From NCBI GenBank assembly GCA_037176725.1, contig JAZBRS010000057.1, positions 86,945,501-87,009,500 on the forward strand: a stretch of DNA of 64,000 nucleotides, written 5' to 3'. The DNA comes from Posidonia oceanica (Eukaryota > Streptophyta > Magnoliopsida > Alismatales > Posidoniaceae). Below are positions 1-10,700 of the stretch, piece by piece (the stretch's first letter is position 1; each line of letters opens with the position of its first letter). Under the pieces are notes generated by a model, which did not search any database, was not told the origin of the DNA, and saw only the letters and a program-made list of their open reading frames with translations. The position numbers were made by a program, and so were the translations under genes.

Positions 1-971
1 GTCACCTGCTGTGCTCGAGGACAGTGCGCTGCAAAGTGACCCGCCTAGCCACACTGGAAACACTAGGCACTACCCTATCCACTCGAAGTAGCCTGACTCG
101 GACCGGTGCTACCAACTCCTGCAAAGCTGTGCCGGGCATTGGAGGCAGGGCCAACACCACCACCACCTTGAGCAAAACTACGCCGGGCATCAAAGCCACA
201 GTCAGATTTGTCCTTCTTTCTCTTCCCTGGGCTACTCATGCCACTAGAACTCAGTGGACTAGAGATAGAAAATCGGGAAGTGAAGGGCAACTTGGCCTTC
301 CCCTTGGAGTGACCACTCACATACTAGTTATACTCCTCTTCAAAGCGGGAAGCCATCTAGACAACCTCAGCTACCGTCGCATAGCAGCAATCCATCACCT
401 TCACCCTCAAGCTGGGTTGAAGGCCTTCCAGAAATCTCTCCGCCCGCCTTTCCTCAGAATCAAAGGCCTGGGCGAACCTCTCCAACCGGGCAAAAGAGGC
501 TTCATACTCAGCCACAGACAACCTGCCCTGTTGCAGACTTCGGAATTCTCGGTGGAATGCAGCCTCGAAGTCCATGCACTTGATGTCGACCGTGATAGAA
601 TCTGGAAACTTCAGCTGCCTCGTGGCTCTTCACCACTCATCAGCATCGCCGTCGAGTTGGAAGGTAGCCAACCGCACCCAGTGCTCCTCTAGGCACGCCA
701 AACTATCCAACAACTTCTCAATCCTTCACAGCCATGCCTCGCTCTCCTCAGGAGTACCAGTACCCTTGAACGTCTGCAGGTGGAGCTTGCTCAACTGGCG
801 AAGCTACGGATCTCCCTCAGACGCTCTAACAGGGCCACTCTTGTCAAAAGCCTGAGAGATCCCACGCATCCAACCTCGCAACTTCGTTCGCACACCCTGC
901 CAACCACTCTCCGCTCGAGAGCTAGGTTCCTCAACAGGGGCCTTATCCTTTTGGCGACCACGGCAAGACAT
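1..971 (-). pseudogene. gag pseudogene of element T
   Basis: Gag forms the particle that packages element RNA. The likely start is the ATG at 969-971 (MSCRGRQ...), about 160 bp inside the primer site. The retrotransposon gag core is clear at 357-575 (MDFEAAFHREFRSLQQGR, then an arm with EYEASFARLERFAQAF). A basic, Ser/Gly-rich stretch follows (75-320). A CCHC zinc knuckle lies at about 15-60, reading CFQCG-stop-AGHFAAHC. The frame is broken by at least eight stops, mostly TAG where Gln or Trp is expected, consistent with C-to-T decay of methylated DNA. Protease and pol lie beyond base 1. The gag identity is firm; the start is inferred. Confidence 0.75.
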
Positions 972-1127
972 GCTGAACCGGGAGAGGAGCAACAAAACCT
1001 GCACCATAGCCAATAAGACAAGCAGTAATATATGCCAAACAACAAGTGCAGACTCAATCATGATATGCAATTTCCTATTAAGTCACTAGACTGACCACTC
1101 CTAGGCTAGTGCAACCTAGTGAACCTG

Positions 1128-1140
1128 GGCTCTGATACCA
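1128..1140 (-). other. Primer binding site of T (tRNA-iMet)
   Basis: The minus strand reads TGGTATCAGAGCC, the complement of the 3' end of plant initiator tRNA-Met, four bases inside the LTR. It primes minus-strand DNA synthesis and fixes both the orientation and the inner LTR edge. Confidence 0.9.
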
Positions 1141-1144
1141 AACC

Positions 1145-4127
1145 TGTAACGACCCAAGTCGCTACCAACAAAACCTACAGCCCAACAAATTTAAAATTTA
1201 ATTAAATACAACATCTACAACAAACCATTGGGCTAACAACAAATATCAATGCCAGGAAGTTGCAGTGGACAGTTACGTGACTCCCACTATATGCACTAAA
1301 CTCCAAACCAGCTAATCATCTGCATCTGAAAACCAAAGAAGCACACGTGAGTGACCTAGAAATCGTCACCCATCACACACCTCGCAAAACCGCGCGAGAA
1401 GCTGGTAGAAAACCTCAAACACGGCACAACCGGTAAAACCCCAAAATCTGGGTCCACAACAAGCAATATAAATAATAAAACACTCTTCGCAAAGCCCACA
1501 AGCTAAAACCGGGGAAAACAGGTGTTACAAAATATAATTACAAAGCCACGGCCCATCGGCCCAAAACCTCAAAACCCTCCAACCCCTCAGGCTGGGAAAA
1601 CACTCGGCCCACTGGCCAAGAAAGGCGGAAATACCTTGCAAAATTAAATCTCAATCAATATAATGGTCTATCGGCCCAAAGCTCAAACCAAAGCCACACG
1701 CCACAAGTAGGCGGGAAAACATCTGGCCTAATACGGCCCAAAACACCAACCACAAACTCACGCCATACACAGGTAGAAAGCAACTGGCCCAATATGGCCC
1801 AAACACAGCAAAACCTCACTAAGCCCAAACTCAGGCAAAACTCAAGGCCTATTACGGCCAGCAACAAGCAAAATAAAGCACCACGGGCACAAAACCACAA
1901 CTGATCGTATTGCCTGGTGCCAAGCAACCAATCTGGCCTCAAGCAGTAGCCAGGGACTCACCCTTGTAACTCACTGCACTGCCATGAACACCTGTCCTGT
2001 GGAGGAGCGTGTCCGTCCTGGCATCTCGCCACTAGAGACGCTTCGAAAGCGATCCCTCACCAGGGAAAGCTACTCACCCCAACTGGACAAGCTGTCCTCA
2101 CTCAGGACAAACCACAGGGCACGCCTAATATACAGCGACCTCAACTCAATGCTCCGAACCACTAGAGGCTCCAACCCCTAGGCTCAGCCGGCACCCAAAA
2201 CAGGCGAGTCCCGGTGCCCATAACAACTAGGGTATCATGCCCAGCTATGCAGAAGTATCATACCTCCCGAGTGCGCTGCTACGATACCGCTAGGTATGGC
2301 CAGCACCCCGACCCCCAAACCTCAACCTAGGCGAAGTGTGCGATACACCAGGAATGCCATCGCATTCCCGGGTCCAGTCAAAACAATTCCCAGGTTTTCC
2401 CAGGTTTTCGGCCCTGGAAAGCCTCGGTAAAATCATTTGCAAACCATTCACATTTTTCCTTAGAAATCTCTTTGAAATCATTTATCAAAATATCATGGGT
2501 TAAAGCACAAAAAAGCCCAAAAACCAACCGAGGGAAACCACATAGGCAAACATTCGCTGAGAAAACACTCAACCTCTGATTCGGCACGCCGAAATTCACT
2601 GGAATGCGGGATCAAGGCTAAGGTTCACAACTCAGCACTGGAATGGAGCTCCGTCTTCGACCGGCGCTCCGTTTTGCTACAGCAAACGGGGCACCGTCCA
2701 AAAATAGGACTCCAGACCAGGGGAAAACGGGGCTTCGTTCCGAAAACGGAACTCCGGACCAGGGGAAAACGGGACTCCGTTCTACCAACGGGGCTCCGTT
2801 CCAGGTCAGTTCAGAAAACTTAAAGAACCGACTTAAACCCCCGATCGCCCGAAACAAACTCAAAAACGAGCGTGCCATATATCGGAATCTCCAGAATAAA
2901 ACAAGGAATGCAACCATATCCTCGATATGACATTCCGAGGCACGCAACACAAGAAAACACCGGAAATTCAAAACTTAAGTCGAATTCTATAAAAATCCCG
3001 AAACAATATCAAATCCACATCAAACCGGGCGCGCAACACATGCAAACGAGCGTCTCAGCTCGAGCAACACAAATATATCACAATCGCCTCAATCCGAGGC
3101 CCAAAACACCAGAATCCACCGGAAAACCACATTTCAAGCATTTAAGTTATCTAGGCCATAAATTCGGCCAAAAACCACAATAAATCTCTAAAAATTACCA
3201 AACCTCTACCATAGCATATAAACATGGCAAGGCACACAATAAAACCATAATCAAGCCATTTGAGAGCAATCACCCTCATTAAACGGTGAAAAACCACATT
3301 CAAGTCATAAACCTACTGAAGCCAATTAAATTCGCCTAAATGCATATAAATCCCTAAAAATTGCCAAACTCAAATATAAAATACAAATCATGGCAAGGGA
3401 AGCATGCATAGCGAATTCTACAATAAATAGGATCCTAGGGCGAGGCGTGTACCTTGGGACAGAGGGACACCCTCCGTCCACCGGCGATTTACACGCGAAC
3501 CGAGCACGTCGCTCCACCGGGAAGCCGACCGGAGCTTGCTCGCCTCACCACCGCCGGCCACCACCCACAACCGTCAACAGCCACCAGCGGAGAGGAAGAG
3601 GAGGAGGGAACGGGAGGGAGAGGAAGGGGAAAGGAGGAGGAGGGGGAAAGGAAGGAGGGGCAGAGATCGGTGGGGAGAGGGGGAGGAGGAGGAGGAGGAG
3701 GAGGAGGCTACCCGCCGGCTAGGGCACGGCGCGGGCGAGAGGGGAGGGGAGGAGGGAGCGGGCACGAGCGGGGAGAGAGGGGGACGAAGCCGCACGCGCG
3801 AGGGAGGAGGGGGATACGCGCGTGAGGTGGATGAGGGGGTGGGGAGGAAGGAGAGAGAGAGGGAAGAAGGGAGAGGGAGAGAGAGAGAGAGAGAGTGAGA
3901 GGAAGGGAGAGAAAGAGAGAGAGAAACACAGGGACCAGACCATAATCTGTCCCACCAACCACCACAAGTGGGAGTCCACCACAATAATACAGGTGGAGAC
4001 CCACACAAACCACAGATGGAGCCCACAACAACTCAAGTGGGGCCTGCAAGGCCAATTACACCTGACCAAAGCCAAGGAATTCATTAAACAAGCATAATTA
4101 CAAGGAAATGAATTCCTGCATGTTACA
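1145..4127 (-). repeat. 5' LTR of element T (2,983 bp)
   Basis: On the plus strand the block opens TGTAACGACCC at 1145, four bases from the primer site, and closes GCATGTTACA at 4127, giving TG...CA ends with a 6-bp terminal inverted repeat (TGTAAC/GTTACA). The interior is non-coding: a segment with a repeated 'CGGCCCA' flavour (1540-1890), A-rich DNA (2880-3450), and a G/A-rich low-complexity stretch (about 3580-3935). ORFs across the G/A tract encode only Arg/Glu/Gly runs and are not genes. The second LTR is outside the window, so the outer edge rests on the terminal repeat alone. Confidence 0.75.
3582..3935. repeat. G/A-rich low-complexity tract in the T LTR
   Basis: On the plus strand it is runs of GAGGAG, GGGAGA and finally (GA)n at 3868-3930. 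It gives long spurious ORFs in several frames on both strands. No function is visible. Confidence 0.85.
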
Positions 4128-4220
4128 TAGGGTGCTTGCAGGGGAGTGAAGGATTAGGGGGTGCTGCTGGGATGGCTGCGATGGCTCTAGCTGGGGCCTA
4201 GCTTGTAGGCAAATGGGGGA

Positions 4221-6674
4221 TTAAGCCTTAGATTGCATGGCCGATCTTGCGGTAGCGCGCTCCGGCTCGGCATCTAGTCGGATCATATGTATTCTAGACT
4301 CGGAACCGGCAAGTGCCGCGCGGTGGAAAGAAGAAGGAAAAGGTTCAGAGATATGGTGGATGAGATCAAGGAGGTCCACTACGGACGTAGTGGACCTGGA
4401 GGGGAAGATAGAATGAACACCTGAGGTCCCCACGCCTCCCAGGCTAGAATGCTCCGGCAAAGGCTGGTGGACGATGTTGGAACGGGAGGGTGCTACTCCT
4501 AATGCATGTGTGGATGCTGGTGGAGGTGTGGATGAAGATGCTGCCTCCTGTGTATTGATCGAAATGACCTTTTGGTCGATCAAATCCTGCACTGCGTCCC
4601 ACAGAGTGATGCAATTATTCGTCGAGTGCCTAACGACTCGATGGAAATCGCAGAAATGATCCATCCTATACAACATCGGAAGAGGGTTTGGTGGCAGGCG
4701 GACTTCGGGGAGCGTGAGGAGCGATGCAACCTTAGGGAAGATGGCGCCTAATGGCTCCACAAGTTGGGTGAAGCGACGCTGTTACTGATAGGGCCGTCTC
4801 TGCCCCTAGTTGTATCCTTACCAGACAGGTGCGGCAGGGTAGACCGGTTGAGCGGTGGTGGTGATGTGTGGAGTGTGTGGTGCATTAGGTGCGGGTGTAT
4901 AGACTACCTGATTCGGGCCAAGCTGAGCCACCATGTGAACGAGAGCGGTAGGAGTGTTGAGGTATGAGACAGCGGTCCTCGGGGGGTCCCTTCTCTTGGG
5001 GGTGTTGTTGTTGTTGCCGCCGTTGTTGTTGGTGTTGCTGCCGTTGCCACCGTAGCTGCTGTTGGGAGTGGTGGCCTCCTTGGTGAAGGCGGTGAGTGCT
5101 GGAAAATTGCCGCTCCGCAGTGAGCTCTCCACACGAGTGCTAGCCCGAATCAGAGATGCAAAGTTAGCGACTGGTTGGATGGCAAGTAGAGCCCCAGTGG
5201 ATGCCTGCGCACCTCAAATTACGATCTCGATAGACTCCTCGTCAGAGGGTTTATCGCGGAATTGCGAGGCAAGGGCGCGCCAACGGTTGACGTACTCCTT
5301 GAACGGCTCGCTGGGTCTCTCCTTGATGCTGACAAGGTCCTCGCACTTAGGGACCAGGTCGAGATTGAAAGAGTACTGTTCCAGGAACGCCTTACTGAGG
5401 TCGTTCCAAGTCTTAATGGTGGCCATATCAAGTGACGTAAACCACTTGAGGACCAGGCCAGTGAGACTCTTCTGGAACAGGTGGATCAACAACCTGTTGT
5501 CAGCCTGAAGCTGAGCGAGGTCTCCACAATACGCTTTCATGTGGACGATGGGGCAGCCCCTACCGTTGTATTTTTCAAAGTCCGGGATGCGGAATTTCGG
5601 TGGGAGCACCACCTTTGGAAAATAGCAGAGGTCCCGAAACTAGTAGAAGTGGAGGTCTGTGTCTTGCACTTGATGAAGTGCCTTTTCCAGTATGGCAAAC
5701 CTGTTGTCGTAGGGGTTTAGATTTGCTGCCACAGGAGATGGGGCAGTGGGGGCAGGGACCACATACGCCAATTGGGTTGCATCGAGGTGCTCCTCCGGGT
5801 CCACCATCACGTCACCTGGTGGCGTGACATGATGGCCGGCGTATCCGTATGTGGGTGCAGTGTATACAGGAATGTATGCTGGGGTAGGAACTTGCTGATG
5901 CAGGGGGTAGGGGTTGGTGAGATGCTGTGCGGTGGGTGGTGCTGAGTGCTGGAGCAATAGCTGCTGCGCTGGCACGGTGCCAAGCGGTGGGCCTGTGGGG
6001 TGCTGTGCTCCAACCAGCCCGAGGGGTTGGCCACCAGGTGACGAAGAGACATGCTGTGCAGTGAGTGAAGTGAATGCAGAGGATGGAGGTTGCGCCCTCA
6101 TCACCGGAGCAGAAAGCAGCTGAGGCGATGGCCAGGGCGGCGATGCAGCAGGGAAAGCCTGGGTTGCAAGGATAGGATGCAGGAGAACCTCAGGAGCAGA
6201 AGGAAACAAGGAGGGGTGGATTGATTGAGCCATGCACTGGAAGGCCTAGGCAATCTCCATCAGATACCGATACCGCACTTCAGGAGGCCCGTCAGCGGGG
6301 ATACTGATGTGCAGTGACGGCGGGAGATCAGATCCAAGAGGCGGGGACACAGATTGTCCAAGAGGTAGGGATCCTACAGAAGTGGTCGCCGCAGCAGGGC
6401 CAGTGCCATAGATAATATAGCCCTGAGGGTCAGTAGCAATTGGGACAGTCTCCGGGATGCGAGAGGTAGTCACCAAGGTAGCCTCGATGACAGGATCCAG
6501 AGAGGCATAGACCTGGCCAGACCCTACGGGAAGCAGGGGTGGCCCAGACACAAAGGGGGGAAACCCCAGTGTCACAAGGGGCACAGAAGGGGTCAAGACG
6601 AGAGTCAGAGGGACCAAAGTGGAAACCCCCTTCGCGACTGTAGTAAGTAGAGGCTCGATGGCGCGCTGGTCCAT
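4221..6674 (-). pseudogene. gag pseudogene of element C
   Basis: One reading frame of 818 codons covers the whole span with no frameshift; nonsense codons alone break it, at about 6246, 5640, 5214 and three close together near 4770-4820. Order: a Pro/Ala/Ser-rich N-terminal third, the gag core (5214-5612, with FRIPDFEKYNGRGCPIVHMK and WFTSLDMATIKTWNDL), an Asn-rich linker (4990-5080), and a zinc-knuckle-like motif CDFHRVVRHSTNNC near 4630-4670. That motif is C-X2-H-X4-H-X4-C, with His in place of the second Cys. The ATG at 6674 aligns with the start of the A gag. The remaining 3' end is cut off by the T insertion. Confidence 0.8.
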
Positions 6675-7713
6675 ATCTGACCGCGAGCGAGTAAAAATAG
6701 GACTGCAATGAAAAGGTGAAGGGTGACGCCTAGGGGGAGCTATCGTCGCAAAGGCGAGTAGCTCAGAAAAGAAGGGTCGAGAACAAGTGTCACAACAGAG
6801 GCGTCAGTGAACAAAAGCACTCAAGCTCCGACTCAAGAACTCGCTCACTGATCTTTGCGACAAACAAAGCAAACAGGCGTTAAAACTGGAAAGAAAATGC
6901 AAATGTTTTAAATGATGGCATGAATGCACTCATGTATGCTCTCTAGCATGCTCTCTCTCTTACCAATCTAGTGTGTCCTAGTAGGTTGTCTACTTTGGAC
7001 CTCTCAGGTGTACGGGTCAATGACTCAGTTAGAAAGTAAGGTCCCCGTCTAAACTGGCCAAAGCTCAGGTAAACAACGGGTGGTGTGTTAGGAGTCTCGG
7101 CCCTTGCCAAAGCAAAGGCTGTACACTATACTAACACTGACGCGATGCTAGACATGGGGGGACGGATCGACCAATTCACCACACGCCAAAGCGATGAGGG
7201 AAAAGACCGGGACCATCCTTCTCAAACTAGTAGGAGGACTCAGGGATGAGAAGATGCATGCCCTATATGATGCTTCATGCAATATGATTAAAGTCTTTTA
7301 TCTTGCATGTTTTATTAACTCAAAGGGAATGAATGCGTGTTTAAGTCTCTAGTTGCTCCTAGATTCGCTTTTTACTTGCCACTTTTAGTTAACCATGAGG
7401 GAAAACAAATCAATCTCTAATTGTCCTTAGGCTTAATGCAAAAAAGGGGAAGAAAATCACCAAAACATGGCAAGCAAACAACATTCAATCACTGCAAAAG
7501 GCATGCCCATGTTATGTGCTAGTGTCGTGGACTTGGTAGTGAAAAGAAAACACTTATCATGTCAAACAGCAGGTACATATGGTATGTGCACGTGTGGTGG
7601 CATAGCAATTGTGTAAAACAAAGCATTCACCACTCAAAAGGCATGTATAATTGTGCCAAACAAGTATTTAAGCATGTATAATGCGCAAATAAAGCAAGTA
7701 AAGGCAATGTAAG
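6675..7713 (-). other. 5' leader of element C, left segment
   Basis: There is no gene here. It matches the leader of A (26785-27994) in order and wording: a CTCTCTCTTACCAATCTAG block, a 'TGCATGCCCTATATGATGC' block, and purine-rich ends. The TSD copy GTAAG at 7709-7713 ends it, and the leader continues at 34062. Confidence 0.7.
7709..7713. repeat. Target site duplication of A (left)
   Basis: GTAAG, identical to 34057-34061. Removing A and one copy rejoins the C leader (...GGCAATGTAAGCAATAGG...). Confidence 0.93.
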
Positions 7714-10700
7714 TGTAGTAATCCCGGTGTTAAGATCGTCCATGCACATTGCCAAAGCTCGCGTGCACCGACTAGAATCAGGTTCACTATTAGCGGCTGT
7801 GTCCGAGAAGGAAGACTTAACTCGAAAACACTTAAAAAAGGGGAAAAAGGGGAGAAAAGAAGAAGATAAGACAATTCAGAGTCGCCACTGTGTCTATTAA
7901 GTCGGGAGATAAGGAAAACCGGGGAAATGCATGAATAAACACGCAAAACCAAGCAAAAGATGCAATGCAATGCAATGCAAAAGAAATGTGATGCAAATGA
8001 ATGCAAATGATATGACTCGTGCCTAGGATAAGGGCAATATGGTCATTGCGGGCCATGAGAAAGGGCAAGAACACCTGTTACGTGCGGGGAAGGTGTTAGG
8101 CACCCCCGACATGCTCGAGAATCGGTCTTTCTAGGCTTACACTCGCATACGCAGGGAAATACATACTTTGAATGCCTAGGTGCCATGAATGCCTAATTAG
8201 ATGCTCATAGATGTGCTCTAAGTGATGAAATGCGGTGCAAGGAATTAAACGTGCAATCTAAGCGCTCAGCAACGCTGTTTGTGTTCCGAACTGGACGAAC
8301 CCTGGTCCGTGAGAACTCCAGGCAGTAAGCATCACTGTCCTAATGCAAATGTAGGCCATAAAACAAAACATTGGTAAAACAAGACAATGCGGGCGACATG
8401 CAATGGAAAACAACGTAAAATACGCAAAACGGTGCGAGAAACGAAGGTAGGCACGCAAAACGGTACAAGAAACAAAACAGGCACGCAAAACGGTGCAAGA
8501 AACAAAGCAGGCATGCAACACGGTGCAAGAAACAAAGCAGGCACGCAAAACGGTGCAAGAAACATAGCAGGCACACAAAACGGTGCAAGAAACAAAGCAA
8601 ACACACAAAACGGTGCAAAAACAGGCGAAAACAGATGCCGACACGCAAAATAGTGCGAAAACGAGCAAAAAACAGATTCGGGCGCACAAGACGATGCGAA
8701 AACAAGCGAAAACAGATGCTGGCACGCAAAACTATGTGAAAACAGATGCTGGCACGCAAAACGATGCGAAAACAGGCAAAAGGGAGGAATCAAACAAGTA
8801 AAGAGGCAAGCGATGTAAGTGTGAAGACAAACACTACTTAAGGACCACGCAATGCAGGTGTGAAGACCTACAAAGGGGAAAGAAAGTAAGTGAAGGGATC
8901 ACCACTATTCTGTGACTGTTTCCCACTAAATCGTCCCACGATGTGTCTCGCATGCTGCCCAAAGCTCGTAGTGCAATCGGATCATGGAAAAGGGGGAAGA
9001 AGGTCGCAGTTAGTAGTGAATCCAGGGGAAACTCAACCCAAAGACACGCAGAGTACGCGAAAAGAGGGAATAGAGTGGATAGGCAAGAAGAGGAAGTCTT
9101 AATCTACATGCTCAGAAAGCGGGATGCAAAAACAATGCATGCAATGCAAATGATATGCAGACAAAGATGCTGTGCTGGGTTCAGAAGGACTTACCTTGGA
9201 GATCTGAGGCCTGATCTGAGGTGAACTTGGTATGCATGGAAGTCTGCTCCACCGGACAGGTCCAGGTAGCTTGGTTGCAAAAATCCGGTAGTCCAATCGG
9301 GAGATATTCAGGCTTCAAGGTAGAAGGCGCAGGAGCCAGGAGAGGAGAAGGGATTTAAGTGTAAAAGGGGTCCTAGGGGTGTGCAGAACAGGTCCTCCCA
9401 CATACATGGGAGCTAAACGTGCTTAGAAGTGTACAAAGATGCTAAGTGCAAAGATGCATGGGTGCAATGCATGTAAAAATGCAAAGATGGGGGTCTAAGT
9501 GCAAATACAGGGAAAAGTGCAGGGACTTACATGCAGATTAACCCTAAATGTGTACAAATGCATGCAAGGATGCTAATGCAGGGGTGCATGGGCTAAATGC
9601 AATGTTAATTAGAATGAATGCATGCATGCAAAAATGCAAGAAAAGGACCAAAATGCAATTTTCGAAAACTTATGGACTAAAATGCAAAGCCAGCAAACAA
9701 GAGCAAATCCCAAAAAGAAAACCTGCAGGGGACCCTCATGCAACTTGGAAAAGCTTGGGTGGAAAAAAACAAAGCCAGAAAGGACTCAAAAAGGTGCAAA
9801 GGACACTTGCAAGGACCTATGTGCAAACTTTTAAAAAAGTAAGGGCTTAATTGCAAGAAAAACAGAAAACCTGAGGGGCTTATTGAAACTCAGAAGGACC
9901 AGGATGTAATTAAAACAAAACTTAGGGCCAAAATGCAAGACCAAAAGAAAGCGAAAACCTACTGAAAACATGAGGAAGGACTAATCTGCAAATAAATAAA
10001 ACCTGGGGACTGATTTGCAAACCAAGATAAATCACACAGACACAGGAAAACAAGAAGGGAGGACCCCTGTGCAATAAAAACAAATCCAGGGGCCTTTCTA
10101 CAAGCTGACAAAAAATAAAAAAACACAAGCACAGCACACACAGAGGGACCTAAACGCAAATAAAATAAAGATCTGGACTTTTCAGTAATGCAATATGGTT
10201 TTAAAAGGTGATTAAATGAAATGCATGAACTGTGGAGGACTAAAATGTAAATAAAGAAAATACAGGGGCTAAAATGCAATGTGATATGATAAAAAGTGCA
10301 TTTAAATGATTTTCATAAACTGTGGATGGACCTAGATGCAATTTAAAGTAAATAGAGGATATTAATGCAATGCAGTATGATAAAATGCGAATTTAAATGA
10401 AAAGATAAACCAACAGAGGACCTAAGTGCAAATATAATAAATCAGAGGATTAAAACGCAATGTAATAAGATAAAAACTAACATTTAAATGATATTCAACA
10501 ATTGCAGGACCCAAAAGTAATTAAATTAAGCTACTAGGCTAGAAATAAATAAAGCTAAAGTTATTTGAACTACAGATGGATTAAAATGTAAATAAAAGAA
10601 ATGATAGATATTTTACGCAATGCAATATAGTTTTAATTCGAATTTAAATCAAACCTAAATCAACACAGGACCTAAATGCAATAAAAGAAAACTATTGAAC

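Larger units (their letters stand above)
1..4127 (-). mobile_element. Element T: 5' part of a Tekay/Del-like Ty3/gypsy retrotransposon
   Basis: The element runs right to left and leaves the window at base 1. Seen: a complete 5' LTR (1145-4127), a primer site for initiator tRNA-Met directly inside it, and a decayed gag. An LTR of about 3 kb, an iMet primer and a gag ending in a CCHC knuckle fit the chromovirus Tekay/Del lineage; without RT or a chromodomain in view the lineage is an inference. It interrupts element C just past the end of C gag. The target duplication cannot be tested because the other end lies outside; the expected copy is the TAGGG that follows base 4127. Confidence 0.75.
4128..7713 (-). 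mobile_element. Element C, left part: Tat-lineage gag and leader
   Basis: This is the 5' internal region of an old Tat-type element, cut at the left by T (4127/4128) and at the right by A (7713/7714). The leader resumes at 34062 and ends in a primer site at 34197. The gag family is the same as in A and D. Protease and pol of C are not in the window; they would lie left of T. Confidence 0.75.

Noticed and set aside
1128..1140. tRNA-Met gene
   Set aside because: Only the 3' end of the tRNA is matched, right at an LTR edge; it is a primer site.
3454..4097. Arg/Glu/Gly-rich and Ser/Leu-rich ORFs on both strands
   Set aside because: Composition artefacts of the G/A-rich tract in the T LTR.
8429..8640. 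Possible CRISPR array
   Set aside because: The repeats are contiguous without unique spacers, and the DNA is plant LTR.
8258..8793. Overlapping ORFs of 139-155 codons with Cys/Phe/Leu repeats, also at 28549-29353
   Set aside because: They arise from the 30-bp LTR minisatellite and appear on both strands.
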